From NCBI GenBank assembly GCA_008729055.1, contig SDUX01000004.1:372001-436000 (forward strand): a stretch of 64,000 nt of DNA. Direction: 5' to 3'. Positions 19,157-30,436 of the stretch are shown here, piece by piece. Position 1 is the first letter of the stretch. Each line of letters opens with the position of its first letter. The stretch is from Pyropia haitanensis (lineage: Eukaryota > Rhodophyta > Bangiophyceae > Bangiales > Bangiaceae). The notes under the pieces are model-generated. The model saw only the letters and a list, made by a program, of their open reading frames with translations, had not been told where the DNA came from and did no database searches. Made by a program: the position numbers and the translations under genes.

Positions 19157-20938
19157 ATGGCCCCCCGTGTGCTCGTGGCCGTGGCGTTTACCTCGGCCCT
19201 GCTCGCGGCGGCACTGCCCGCCGCCGCCGCCCCCGCCGACGACTGGGCGCCCGCCGACCGGGCGACGTACGGCCCCGCCGGCGAGGGCGACTGGTGCGGC
19301 TCGTACCGCGCGTGCGGGGCGGGCCTCGAGTGCGTCGGCAACAAGTGCCGGGCGGTCAAGCCCGCGGCGGTGCCGCTCGGCGGCAAGTGCACGCTCGGCG
19401 GCTCTGCCGCGCCGTGCGTCGAGGGCGCGACGTGCCAGGATGGGGTGTGCCTGACGCCCGCCACCACGGGCGGCGCGTGTGGCGGCACCACCAACGCGTT
19501 TTGTGCGGGCAAGAACCTCCAGTGCATCGACGGCAAGTGCGTGACGGTGTCGGCGGCGGGTGGGACGTGTGGGGGCTACACCAACACGGTTTGTGGGGCG
19601 GACCTCAAGTGCCGCCGCGGCAAGTGCGTGACCGTGTCGGCGGCGGGCGGCGTGTGTGGTGGGCACACCAACGCCGTCTGTGACAAGAAGCTGACGTGCA
19701 AGGACGGTAAGTGTGCGTCTGAGAGCGGCGCGGGCGGCGCGTGCGGCGACGGCAGCAACGCCTTCTGCGCCAAGGACCTCACTTGCATGGACAAGAAGTG
19801 CGTGACGGTGTCTGCGGCGGGCGGCAAGTGCGGCGGCACCACCAACGCGGTGTGCGACAAGGACCTGACCTGCAAGGACGGCAAGTGTGCGACCGAGAGC
19901 GGTGCGGGCGGCGTGTGCGGCGCGAGCAGCAACGCGTTCTGCGGCGAGGGCCTCACCTGCACGGGCAAGAAGTGCGTCACCGTGTCGGCTGCTGGGGGTG
20001 TCTGCGGCGGCACCACCAACGCGGTGTGCGACAAGGACCTGACCTGCAAGGACGGCAAGTGCGCGACGGAGAGCGGTGCGGGCGGCGTGTGCGGCGCGGG
20101 CAGCAACGCCTTCTGCGCCAAGGACCTCACTTGCATGGACAAGAAGTGCGTGACGGTGTCTGCGGCGGGCGGCAAGTGCGGCGGCACCACCAACGCGGTG
20201 TGCGACAAGGACCTGACCTGCAAGGACGGCAAGTGCGCGACGGAGAGCGGTGCGGGCGGCGTGTGCGGCGCGGGCAGCAACGCGTTCTGCGCCAAGGACC
20301 TCACTTGCAAGGGCAAGAAGTGCGTCACCGTGTCGGCGGCTGGGGGTGTCTGCGACGGCGACTCGAACGCGGTGTGCGACAAGGACCTGACCTGCAAGGA
20401 TGGCAAGTGTGCGTCCGAGAGCGGCGCGGGCGGCGCGTGCGGCGACGGCAGCAACGCGTTCTGCGCCAAGGACCTGACCTGCAAGGACAAGAAGTGCATC
20501 ACCGTCTCGGGGGCTGGGGGTGTTTGCGGCGGCGACTCGAACGCGGTGTGCGACAAGGACCTGACCTGCAAGGACGGCAAGTGCGCGACGGAGAGCGGCG
20601 CGGGCGGGGCGTGCGGCGCTGGCAGCAACGCGTTCTGCGGCAAGGACCTGACCTGCATCGGCAAGAAGTGCCTGAAGGAGTCTGGGGCGGGCGGCGTGTG
20701 CGGCGGCTACACCAACGCGGTGTGCGGCAAGGACCTGACCTGCAAGGACGGCAAGTGCGCCAAGGTGTCGCCTAAGGGCGGCGTCTGCGGCGGCTACACG
20801 GGGGCGGTCTGCGGGAACGGCCTCCGCTGCGATGGTGGCAAGTGCAAGACGGTGTCGCCCAAGGGGGGGCCGTGCGGCGGCTACACGGGCGCCGTGTGCG
20901 CTGAGTACACCAAGTGCAACTACGGGGTGTGCCTCTGA
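19157..20938 (+). CDS. secreted cysteine-rich tandem-repeat protein
   Basis: The 593-aa product begins with a clear signal peptide (MAPRVLVAVAFTSALLAAAL, cleavage near PAAAA), so it is secreted or cell-wall/matrix located. The rest is a string of about seventeen 29-residue modules with spacing C-x7-C-x5-C-x4-C, for example CGGTTNAVCDKDLTCKDGKC, each followed by a ninefold linker of the ATESGAGGV type. Four cysteines per module suggest two disulfides each. Two module flavours alternate (NAVCDKDLTCKDGKC and NAFCAKDLTCMDKKC), giving a 58-residue higher-order unit. The first modules and the last three diverge and end in KCNYGVCL. No transmembrane segment follows. Function is unknown; adhesion or extracellular-matrix structure is inference. 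The open frame extends upstream to 18620 through simple sequence, but the ATG before the signal peptide is the natural start. Confidence 0.9.
   Translation: MAPRVLVAVAFTSALLAAALPAAAAPADDWAPADRATYGPAGEGDWCGSYRACGAGLECVGNKCRAVKPAAVPLGGKCTLGGSAAPCVEGATCQDGVCLTPATTGGACGGTTNAFCAGKNLQCIDGKCVTVSAAGGTCGGYTNTVCGADLKCRRGKCVTVSAAGGVCGGHTNAVCDKKLTCKDGKCASESGAGGACGDGSNAFCAKDLTCMDKKCVTVSAAGGKCGGTTNAVCDKDLTCKDGKCATESGAGGVCGASSNAFCGEGLTCTGKKCVTVSAAGGVCGGTTNAVCDKDLTCKDGKCATESGAGGVCGAGSNAFCAKDLTCMDKKCVTVSAAGGKCGGTTNAVCDKDLTCKDGKCATESGAGGVCGAGSNAFCAKDLTCKGKKCVTVSAAGGVCDGDSNAVCDKDLTCKDGKCASESGAGGACGDGSNAFCAKDLTCKDKKCITVSGAGGVCGGDSNAVCDKDLTCKDGKCATESGAGGACGAGSNAFCGKDLTCIGKKCLKESGAGGVCGGYTNAVCGKDLTCKDGKCAKVSPKGGVCGGYTGAVCGNGLRCDGGKCKTVSPKGGPCGGYTGAVCAEYTKCNYGVCL
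19479..20935 (+). repeat. 87-bp coding tandem array with 174-bp higher order
   Basis: Units of 87 bp follow each other without spacer. Alternating units are most alike, and some pairs (for example those starting near 19839, 20022 and 20196) are almost identical at DNA level, which points to recent unequal crossing-over or gene conversion in multiples of 174 bp. Confidence 0.85.
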
Positions 20939-22561
20939 GGGGCGTGAGTGACCAGACCGGAGGCGAGAAGTGTATAGGGGTGCTGCGGTGGCACCCGCTG
21001 TGCGGGTGACCACCTGTCGTATTTATTGCCCAGCACCCGGCGTACGCGCTGGGCGCGGTAGCACTCACACCTGCCCAGGGTTGTGGGTGTCAAGTTTTTT
21101 CCCTTTTCTTCAATCGTCGCCTCTCCGTTGGCCACCTGCACGGGTGCCCCAGCGTTGCCCAGCGTCGCAAGCCACCCGTCGCCTCCCTGGACTGCGCGGC
21201 CTCCACCACTCGTCGGTCGTCTACCAGACCCGAGGCCAAGCTTTCAAGATGTTGTCCGATACTGTCCCCCTAGCGGCGGCCGCCACGTGAACGTTCCTAG
21301 GACCGCACCGACTGTCTGATTGCCCTCACGTGTCCACCGGCGGTTGGGGGGGCTGGGGGGCTTTGGGCTCCGCCGAGCCCCGTACAAGGCGTTCTTGGGA
21401 GTTGCACCTATCGGGGCATCCACACAGCCAGTGCGCCGTTGGAGAGGGGGCGCCACAGTAGATGCCCCCCGAGGAGCTGTCGACCAGGACTCGCAGTTTG
21501 TCGGGATGAGAGGCCGCCTTTGTCGTCTACCAAGAGCAACTGGTGCAGCCACCACCACGTTTGCCGCAAGCTGGCACGTTGGAACATTGGATAGAGGCGG
21601 CTATGGAGGTGCACCAACCCCGCGCCTACGAGGGCGGCCGGCCTTGTCAGCGAAGGGGCACAGTGCTGGCAGCGCGTCCTGTACAGATGGGTCGAGGGAC
21701 GCGGCCGGGCCACGGACGGACAGCACCACATAATCTGGTCGCGGCACTGGCACTGATGAAATGTATTTTTCGGAAGCCATATCCTTTCCACCGCTAACCA
21801 CGTCAACCGTGGACATGATTCAATCTCCGTTGCCGACTGACCCGCCAATCAGCTATCTCCACTGGGCCAGTCATGGAGACGCCAGACAACCAACCAGGCC
21901 AGGAGAGGGCGCCGCCCGGCCAGGACGCTGTCGCAGGCGGCCAGACGGCCACGCAAGAGGAGGGGCACGGGGAGGGGTGGCGTGGGACCCACCGCGAGTG
22001 CCGCACGCACGGGGCCGCTCTCGACGCTGCTGCGCACCTGCGCCTGTTCCCCGCTTGCGCGGCGCGTAGGCCTGTGGCGGAGGTGGCCGGCCGCCAGCCC
22101 GCACCTCGTCGCGACCGTGCATTCACCGTCCCGCCCGCGGCCACGGCTGCCGCCACGGCCGCCACTGCCTTGGCCACCGCCGCCGCGCCAGCCGCCCGCC
22201 GTCAACCCCATCACCACCTGCCGGCCGTGGTGTGGCTTTTTCCGGCGACGCGCCCGTCAAGGGCTCTGGTGCAGGCCGTAGCCCCCTCCCTCGCGTCCCC
22301 CCCCCTTCCCCCCCCCTTCCTCCCCCTCCCCTCTTTTCAAAGGCGGAGCGTCCTTCCTGTTTGCTGGCGCCCACCCTGCCACTGTCTACACCACGGCGAC
22401 GACCCACTGCAGGTTGGTTGCCCCCCATCCACCGGCGGTGGGTGACCCCGCCGCGGGCGCCCCGCGGCAGTCCTGACTCGAGCGCCTTCCCCAGCTGACG
22501 GCCGCCCCGCTTTCCGTTTCGCACTCGCTCCCCCCCCCCCCCCCCCCCCCCTGTCGGCGCC
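20939..22561. other. intergenic, no confident gene
   Basis: Composition is moderate to about 21860, then GC-rich. An ATG at 21873 with GTCATGGA context opens about 190 residues of Pro/Ala/Arg-rich sequence that I cannot support as a gene. C/T-rich DNA at 22280-22340 and a C run at about 22529-22550 precede the next gene. Confidence 0.35.
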
Positions 22562-22970
22562 ATGCGGTTTCCCGGCCGACCACGGCGGCCGTCCCCCCCC
22601 CGGCGGCGCGGGCGCCCCCCCCCCCCCCCCCCCGCGGCGGCCGGCGCCTCCCCGCCGCCCTCGCGGTCGCGCTGCTGGCGTCGCTGACAACGACGGCTGG
22701 GAGCGCCGCGCCCGCGGCGGCGGCGGCGGCACCCCACCCAGCGTCGGCGCCGCGGGGGGGGACTGGCCGTGGGCGGCCAACGCGACCGCGCCGCTGTACG
22801 CGCGGGGGGTCGCGCTCGCGGGCGCGTTTCGCCACCGCCGGCCCCCGGCGGCCGCGGCGGCTGACGGTGGCGGTGGGGGCGGGGAGTGGTGGCGGCCGGC
22901 GCGGAACCGGTCGGTGGTGGCACCGCCCGCCGGGGTGGCCAGGGCTGGGCGCGGCAGTGTCGGCGGCGGC

Positions 22971-23002
<32 letters not shown>

Positions 23003-24002
23003 TGGTGGTGGTGGTGGTGGCGGCGTTGGTCGAGGCGAAGTGGCAGCGTCGACGAACGAGCCGGCGGTTGGCCCTCCTGCGGGCGCGGCGGAAGGAGAGC
23101 AGCGGCCTGCTCGCGCCCAGCAGACGCCGGGCGTGCGGGTGTCGACGCCCCCCCCTGCGGGAGGCGGTGGCGCCCAGACAGCTACGCCCACGGCAGCGGC
23201 GGCGGGTGCATCGGCGGCGTCAGCAGAAGCGCCACCGTCTTCGCCGTCGGCTGCGCCACGAGGTCCCCCCCCTCGCCGCCCCAACGTGCACCTGGTGTAC
23301 GACGCGGGCGAGCCGCTGCCGCCGCTGCCGGCCTGGCTGGTGGCCGCGGCGGCCAAAGCGGCGACCGACTGGGCACGGCCGCTGCCGCGGCGACCGCCCC
23401 CGCGGGCCGCGGACGTCGCGCGTCCGACCGGCGGCATCGTCGCGGTGCGTGCTGGCGAGTGCCCCCCGCAGCCACCCCCCGCTGGGGTACGCCGCACGCC
23501 CAAGACGCGGCCGTCAAGGGCGGCAGCCGCCCAGCAGCGGGTGGTCGCCGACCACCGCCGCCGGGCGGCCCGGCTGCGGCGCCGGCTGCAGCGACGCCGG
23601 CGGTTGTCAGCCGCGGGCGCGCCGCCGCAGTCCGCTGCGTGTGGTGTCCAAGGGGGGCACGTCGCCCCCGCTGCACCCCCGCCTCCGCCCCCGCTGCCAG
23701 AGGTGGTGGTGACCGCCCACCACTGTGGCTATGCGTGTGAGGAGGTGCTGCTGCGGGTGGCGGGCGCGTGCGGGCCGTCCCCCCCGGGGACGGGTGGGAT
23801 GGGCGAGGAGGAGGAAGAGGTGGTGCTGTGGGGGGAGGACGACGGGCGCGAGGTGGCGGTGCTGGGCAGCCGCCCGCGGCGATGCACCGAGGCGCGCGTC
23901 TTTTCGCAATGCGTGCCCAAGTACGTCGGGGGAGACGGCACGCGGCGGGCTGTTGGTGCGGTCGAGGGGGAGCGGAGGAGGTCATGGAGGAAGGGGTCAT
24001 AG
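22562..24002 (+). CDS. putative single-pass membrane protein, frame broken
   Basis: I do not recognise this gene. An ATG at 22562 opens a basic, Pro-rich N-terminus. After a C run (about 22615-22633) the next frame reads as a signal peptide (RRLPAALAVALLASLTTTAG). A G run near 22755 moves to a third frame with gene-like text (DWPWAANATAPLYARGVALA, then EWWRPARNRSVVAPPAG). A Val/Ala membrane helix followed by basic residues (VVVVVVAALVEAKWQRRRT) appears in yet another frame near 22990-23060. The C-terminal half (NVHLVYDAGEPLPPLPAWLV, EVVVTAHHCGYACEEVLLRV, RVFSQCVPKYVGG) is continuous to the stop at 24002. The likely reading is a type I membrane protein with an extracellular head and a basic Pro-rich cytoplasmic tail, with frame changes at homopolymers. 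Exact sequence cannot be given. Confidence 0.4.
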
Positions 24003-24955
24003 GGCAGAGGGGGGTGACTGCGTACATCAAGGGAGCGTCATGCTCTCGGAATGAGCGGCGCTGCCGGTGTGCAGCGCTCTTGGGCAAGCTTACTGACTGT
24101 GTTGGTGCTATGATTGCCATGACTGGGTGCTTGTGGACGCCGGCCTGTGCACGCGGCCGGTTTTTCCGTCTTATTGTCCTGCCTACCGTGTGCACGTCGG
24201 TTTGGGGACTTGGTCGCCTTTCTTTTGCGGCCGCCCATCACCCGCTACTCACCGGTTGTCGTGCAGGCTGTGCTTTGCGTCAGAGTCGGCTCACTTCCCG
24301 GCTTCCCCCGCGGTGCTGCTCCCCTCCTACTCGGTGCTGGTGCGGCGACGGCGGCGCGTGCGGCCTGTTCTCCCGGGGGACGCGACCTTTCGGCGGCCGC
24401 CCGCCGCGTCGCCCGTGCCGACCGCCACGGATGGTCACCGCCAGCGGTGGTGCGTGGCCGAGACCGAGGCGGCACCGTTTGCGCACGGTTTTGGGGCGGT
24501 TGCCTAACCTGGGCGCTCGCGCAGGTGTGAAGACGGCGGGGATCTTGCTGTGCAAAGAGGCAGCAGCATGACCATCCTATTTTTTGGGGGGGGGGGGGGA
24601 GTCGAGAGTGGTGGGTCTGGTGTACCGTGCGACTTCGTACTTTTCCTTTCGCAGCAACCGATAGCGATGTCCGACCTGAGTTCGAGGTGACGAGGAGCGA
24701 ACCCGTAGTACCTGTGTTGCCTCGACACAGGGAGGGCTCCGTATCTAAACCGTCCAGACACATCTGGCACCAGCCCCTCGCTGCTCGTGGTCCAGCTGCT
24801 TCCGTCACAAACCATCTACCTTCCCTCGTTTGCTTGCAATAGATAAAGCGGCGACCTCAGGTACAGCAGACGAGACTACCACCTGGACCACACAGACTGA
24901 AAACGAACAGGCACGGGGACTGCATCAGAGAATAACACACAAAAAAGGAAGCGGC
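24003..24955. other. intergenic, no gene recognised
   Basis: Moderate-GC DNA between the 3' ends of two convergent genes. It has a G run at about 24589-24599. Short open frames on both strands lack any recognisable domain. Confidence 0.4.
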
Positions 24956-25636
24956 TCACTCTTTGTACACCCCCACAAACGGGAGGTGCCTCAACCGGCC
25001 GTTAATGTCCATCCCGTAGCCCACCACAAACGCGTTGGGGCACGCAAACGCCACGTACTTGACGGCGGGCACGCCCGGCACCTTGGCCACCCCCACCTTG
25101 TCCAGCAGCGTCACCACCTCGACCGACACGGCGCCGACCTCCGCGAGCACCGGCGCGAGTGCGGCGAGCGTCCGGCCCGTGTCGACAATGTCCTCGACGA
25201 CGAGCACGTGGCGGCCGGCCAGCTCCCGCCCCTCCACCCCCGACAGCGTAATCGTGCCCGACGAGGCGGTGCCGACGTACGACGACGCACGCGCGTAGTG
25301 GAGGGTGTGCTCAAAGGGCAGCGCCCGCGACAGGTCCGCCGCAAAGATAGCCGACCCCGACAGGATGCACAACAGCGCGGGGTTGGTGCCGCCGTAGCGG
25401 TCGGTGAGGCACGCCGCCAGGCCGCGGATGCGGTCGGCAATGGCGGAGGCGGAGAAGAGGACGGAGGAGATGACGGGGGACCACGCGGGGGGGACGTCGT
25501 GGGTGGTCGCCGCCGACGGGGGGATGCCAGGGAAGACGGGGGGGGGGGGGGGCGCCGCCGGCGTGCCGGTGGGAGGGGGAGGGGTGGCCGCCGCGGCAGG
25601 GACGTTGCCGCCAACGGTGCCATTCGCCTGCGCCAT
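24956..25636 (-). CDS. hypoxanthine/guanine phosphoribosyltransferase
   Basis: This 226-aa enzyme transfers ribose-5-phosphate from PRPP to hypoxanthine or guanine in purine salvage. The PRPP-binding signature is VLVVEDIVDTGRTLAAL, with two acidic residues before the DTG turn. The N-terminal P-loop-like stretch is LLCILSGSAIFAADLSRAL and the flexible loop contains HYARASSYVG. The base-contact region is KYVAFACPNAFVVGYGMD, where Lys, Val and Asp positions match purine-type transferases. The ending FVGVYKE is typical. I start at 25636, the first ATG in frame; the open frame reaches 25708 only through a TTG. Residues 1-60 are a Pro/Ala-rich extension not present in most relatives; no clear targeting signal is visible, so cytosolic location is assumed. 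Confidence 0.92.
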   Translation of the reverse strand: MAQANGTVGGNVPAAAATPPPPTGTPAAPPPPPVFPGIPPSAATTHDVPPAWSPVISSVLFSASAIADRIRGLAACLTDRYGGTNPALLCILSGSAIFAADLSRALPFEHTLHYARASSYVGTASSGTITLSGVEGRELAGRHVLVVEDIVDTGRTLAALAPVLAEVGAVSVEVVTLLDKVGVAKVPGVPAVKYVAFACPNAFVVGYGMDINGRLRHLPFVGVYKE

Positions 25637-26465
25637 CGTAGCAGACCGCGCCGCGGTGGACTGCGCGCCGCGGGCCACGACGGGGGGACAGGCTGAAGTG
25701 GCAGGCAAGGCAGAACGTAGACAGCGGGCAGCGTCAGCCCGGCCGCGGCCTCGGCGCCAACGAGTAGTGCGTCACCGAGGCGGCTGGCGTTGCAAACGCA
25801 CCGCCACTGAGGGCGCCACTGATGGCGGACGCCGAGCGGTGGGAAAAAAGGGGGGAAGCGGGGGGTGGCTCGCCGGCGAGCGGCGGCAGGCATCGCGGGC
25901 GGCGGGGTCACCCACGCCGGCTGGCGCTGCGGCACAGGGAGGCCCGCGGCGGCCGATGGACCGCCACGAGGCGCGGAGAGGGGTGGGCTTTGTGAGCTGG
26001 AGGGGGAGGCCACTCCGTTTCAAGTGTGATCGAACAGTAGCCCAATAGTCTCTCTCGCGAGGGACTATGAACGAAGAGAGCGGGGTCTACTTCCCATCTG
26101 CAACGAATTGCCGAGCCTTTCGAGTCTGATTGTAGCACACATGGGAAGAGTCGGTACGTCGGGGCGGGTGCCGTGACGCGAGGCCGGCCGCGACCACGGT
26201 GGCCACAGCGATGCGCGGAGGGGTGTAGTTGGTACACAGAGGGGTCTCCGCGGGTGACGTGGTCGGGGCTGTGGCGGTATCTACTACTTGTGGCCGTCGG
26301 CGGCGTGTGGTGCGTGCCGCGGCCGGGACAACAAGTCCCCGCCGACAGTGGGTGGCGGCGGCAGCGACAGCGGCAGTCGGGGCTCGTCCTATTATTTCTA
26401 TCTCGCCACAGCCCGCTTCCATCAAAAAATAAGGGAAGAGAGTTTGTCCCACTGGGGTCCGCCAC
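25637..26465. other. intergenic spacer
   Basis: DNA between the HGPRT start and the 3' end of the C69 peptidase gene, both on the minus strand. It should hold the HGPRT promoter. The peptidase frame in its uncorrected form runs on to 26087 through non-protein-like sequence. No other gene is seen. Confidence 0.4.
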
Positions 26466-28563
26466 CTACGACCCTCCAATCTCCTGGTACCCCCCCCGCC
26501 GCTGCAGCCGACCCACCCACCACGCGAGCAGGAACCCCCCACCGAGGCCCGACACGACGCCAGCCAAGAACAGCACCACGTGCGACGGGCCGCCCCACAG
26601 CCCCCCCCCGCCCCGGGGGCGGCCTTGCCACCACCACCCACGGCGCCCTCGCCATGCGGTACGACCGGCCCGCCCGGCGGCGTGCTGCCGCCGCCGCCGT
26701 CGGCGAGGCCCGACCCCACCGGCGCGGGCGCCACCACCACCGGCGCCACCGCATCGTCGGCGGCGAGCACCGCCGCCGCCGCCGCCGCGGGGTCCTCGCC
26801 CGCCGCCCGCGCCGCGGCCTCGGCCTTGGCCGCGTCGCCCGCGCGAAAGTAACCAACGGCCTGCAGCCACCACTCGGGGTAAAACATGGTCGTCATCGTC
26901 ACCGCCGACCCCGTCTCGTTTGTCCGGATAAAGCCGTCGTGGAATTTGGCAACGAGGGCGGGAAACGCGTCGGCGTACGCCGCCACGGTGGCCGCCGCGC
27001 GGGTGGACGTGTAGTCGGACAGCGTGGCCGTCACGGCGCGGACTTGCTTGGCCTTGGACGCCTTGCGCAGCCGCGCGGCGGCGGCCGCCTCAAATGACGC
27101 CAAGCTCCCGTTGCGGATGTCCGCCTCGAGGTCCGCCTGCAGCGACTGCACGTCCCCAATCGCGTGCACGTAGTACTTGTGCACCCAGTTGGCCACCACC
27201 GCCACTGCCCAGTACGCGACGTCCCCGCGGAAGCGGAAGAGGGAGCCCGTCGAGTACGCGGGCGGCACCGTCTCGGCCGCCAGATAAAACGGCACGTACG
27301 CGCTCGTCCCCGCCGCGTGCGGCGCAAACAGCAGCATCGCGCCGACCGTCGACGGCAGCGCCGCCGACGAGCGCGCCACGTAGCTGTAAGACGTGCGGAA
27401 GAGGGAGATGGTGCGGGGGAACTCGCCGTACTGAGCCCGCTCGTTGCTCATGTTGCCCACCGGCCCCGCATCGTACCGGTCGGGGTCCCCAAACGGCCCG
27501 CCCGCCAGGCCGACGGTCGTGTCAAACTCGGTGCCCTCATAGTGGTCGCGCTGGAACGACACCATCCGCGCGAGGTCAATCTTGGTCGTTGGCGCCACGG
27601 AGAAGGGGTAGTTGCTCATCAGCGCGTCGGTGTGGGACGGGAGGTCCAGCCCCGGCACGGCGAGCGTAAATAGCCGCCACACCCGGCGGGTCGAGTAGGA
27701 GCCGTGCACCGCCGACCGCGGCTTGCCATACACGGCCGTAAAGTCGAGGAGGCCGCTGCCGTCCCACAGGCCCTGTCGCTTGGCCACCGCGTGCACCGAC
27801 TCGGAGTACATGAAATGGTCAGCGTCCGACACGTTGACGCCGCGGATGACAAAGTTGTTGGCCACCACCGTCATGTGCCCGTCGGGCACCCGCTGCGCCA
27901 CCCACACCGCCGAGCCGCCCGTATCATCGGGGAGGATGTGGAACACCCACGCCTCGGCCGTGTCGCCGACCATCAGCGCCTCGCCCGCCTCGTCGTACTT
28001 GGTCTCCTCGTCCGCCCACTCGGCGCCATAGTAGCCATACTTTTCCGCCAGCGCGCCCATCAGGGCGATGGCGTCCCGCGCGGTGCGGGTGCGCTCCAGT
28101 GCGAGGCGGCTGAGCTCCGCAATGTCCAGCAGCGCCTTGCCGCCGTCCGACACGGGCCGCGCCACAAACGCGGCGGGGCAGGAGCTCTCGCCCATCGCCA
28201 GCTGGTGCTCGTTGAGGAGGGCGTAGCCCGAGCCCGTCTCGTACAGCGCCGCCGTCGCGTTGACGCCCGGCACCGACCCAATGGGCTTGGTGCGGGGCAG
28301 CCACTTGGCCACCTGCGGGAGGTCCTCGGCGTCCAGGTTGGCCGCCTCCCACGTCGGCGACCTCCCCTCGGTCACCAAGTGGGGAAAGTTAAACTTGGCC
28401 TCGTACACCGGCCGCCGTGGCGGCGTGCCGCTGTAGGTGCGGGCGCCGACGCGGGCGAGCCGAAAGTCACAGTCTTTGCAATCAGACGTGGAGGAGGTCA
28501 GGACGGACCCGTCGGCCGACGCGCCGGGCGTCACGATCATGGTCGTGCAGTGGCCCGCGGCGG

Positions 28564-28598
<35 letters not shown>

Positions 28599-28633
28599 GC
28601 GGCCGCCACGACCCACCGCCGGGGAGGGGCCAT
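26466..28633 (-). CDS. C69-family dipeptidase with C-terminal membrane anchor
   Basis: Peptidase family C69 contains N-terminal-nucleophile dipeptidases. The ATG at 28633 opens a signal peptide (MAPPRRWVVAAATAAAAAAA) ending just before GHCTTMIVTPGASADGS, where the Cys is the expected N-terminal nucleophile after signal removal. Family-typical segments follow: ALYETGSGYALLNEHQLAMG, ALMGALAEKYGYYG, VGDTAEAWVFHIL, VANNFVIRGVNVSD and NMSNERAQYGEFPRTISLFR. Several N-glycosylation sequons (NAT, NVS, NMS, NET) suit a secretory protein. At a G/C run near 26600-26613 the frame should change: the original frame runs on as Gly/Arg-rich text to 26087, whereas the next frame reads VVLFLAGVVSGLGGGFLLAW then basic residues and stops at 26466, a convincing membrane anchor. 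Upstream open frame to 30214 is not protein-like. Confidence 0.88.
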
Positions 28634-30436
28634 TGCGGCAAGGGCGGGGGGGCGGGGAGAGGGGGGCGGCACGGGGCCAACGGGGGGGGAGAGGGGGTGG
28701 TCGACGTAGACGTCGGCCGCTGTGGGAGGGCACGGATGACAGCGTCGGGTGCTCGCCCGCTGCGAGACGGCCGAGACGCGCCGCGCTCTCCACGCCCGCC
28801 GCGATGGCCCTGCACCCGGCGACACAGACAAGGCTCGCTGCGGGCCCGCCGTCCTGATCCGACCGCGGGGCAGACGCAAGGGGTTTTTGTGGTGCGGCCG
28901 GCGGCAGCCGACAGACGAGTGACAGCAGGCCCGCAGCGGCGGCGGAGCTCGGGCGTCGTGTCTCGACGTCATTGGCCACTGCGAATGGGGTCGGCACGGG
29001 TGTGCACGGATCCGCGTGACCGTCGCGACACGGCCGCGATGCAAAACTTGTACAGCAATCCAGGTCATGCAGTCACCTCGTGGTGCATCGGGACCCGCGT
29101 GAGTTTCTGGTGAGGGAGGAGACAGCCCGCTCACCCCCCCGGAGGCGAGAACAGGGGGAAAGCACACGCTGGGGGTAGCCCCGTGGGACAGCTCCCGCGG
29201 CGGCGTGCGCCGTCTGCCGGGAGCGGCCAGCGCGGGAAGTGGCGGGGTGGAAGGCCCACCGTCCGAGACGGCGGCGGTCGCGGGGGAAGACCGCCGCTGC
29301 GCGCTGCGCGGGCGGTGGCGGCGGCCGCCGCGGGAGCCGCCGCGTCGGCGATGGATCTGGTGCCCTGGGCAAAGGCGGCAGGGAGGGAGAAGGGTGCGGC
29401 TGCCGGCGACCGGGGCGGGCGGCAGCGGCCAGCGGCGGGCGCCGGCGGGCGGCCGCGGCAGCCGCGGCGGCGGCCGCCACCGCCACGGCCGCCGCCGCCG
29501 ACGCTGCTGCTGCCGCCGCCGCCGCCGCCCCCTGTTCATGGCGGGCTTGAGCGCCGCCCGGGGATACGTCCGCAGTCGGTCTAGCCGGCGGCCGACGACG
29601 CTGCTGGCGGAGAGGGTGACCCCGGCGCGGCCGTGCGCACGCCGCGGGGGCTGTCTGGTATGGATGCTCCCACCCGCAGCCGCGGCCGCACCGGAAGCCC
29701 GCTCCGGCGAGGAATCCCCGCCGGCGCCCGCGTTGACCCGGCCCGTTGAGCGCATGCTGCTTCTCTTTTCTTGTGATTCTGTTGCTCTGGTGGGGCGCCA
29801 ACCTGGCGTCCCCCCAACGGCGTCGACCCCCCCCCCCAGCACACACACGCACGGCGTGGTCCTCGAACAAGCGCGTACCGCGCGCCGCCCGGTGGTGGCT
29901 GCAATCTTCCTGGAAGGCCACGCTGCCGCGGCACCGCCGCCGCCGCGACCCCACCAACGGACGACCGGGAGCCGACGGAGGCGCCCGCCGCGGCGGCGGT
30001 GGGGGTGGCGGTGGCGGCGACATACAGGGGGCGTCGCCGGTGGGGGTTGGCAGCCGGAGGAAACGGCAGGGGGGGGCGGGGATGGGCGACACGAGCGGGC
30101 ACCGCGGCGCGGTGGGCGCAGCCGCGGACGGTGGCGTAGCAAGGCAAAGCCGACGGCGTGCTTAACTTGTTTGTTTTTGAAAACGCGGGCGCGCAGCATC
30201 CGAGAGGTTGCCACGTAGCACGGCGTGAGCGCTTGGTGCGGGCGGGCGTGCCGGGGTCACCCCGCGGCGTTTGTAGTTGATCCGGCCTTGCAGCGAGGCC
30301 GTCTGCGCTGGTCCCCGTCGTGGCGCATGCCGCCTGGCCTCACCCCCGACCTCGCGTCGACGCGTCGTTCTGTTCACGCGCGGCACCCCCTTTGCCTCGA
30401 TTTCCTCACCACTTCGCGTTTCTTTCCTCTATCGGT
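28634..30436. other. GC-rich spacer, gene uncertain
   Basis: Open frames cover both strands by composition alone. Candidates include a plus-strand frame with an ATG at 29754 (MLLLFSCDSVALVG) and minus-strand frames with presequence-like starts near 30147, but none shows a domain. The promoter of the C69 peptidase should lie immediately above 28633. Confidence 0.3.

Noticed and set aside
28634..30214. Upstream extension of the C69 peptidase frame to more than 1300 residues
   Set aside because: The extension is Arg/Pro/Ala-rich shadow sequence; the signal peptide and the nucleophile Cys place the start at 28633.
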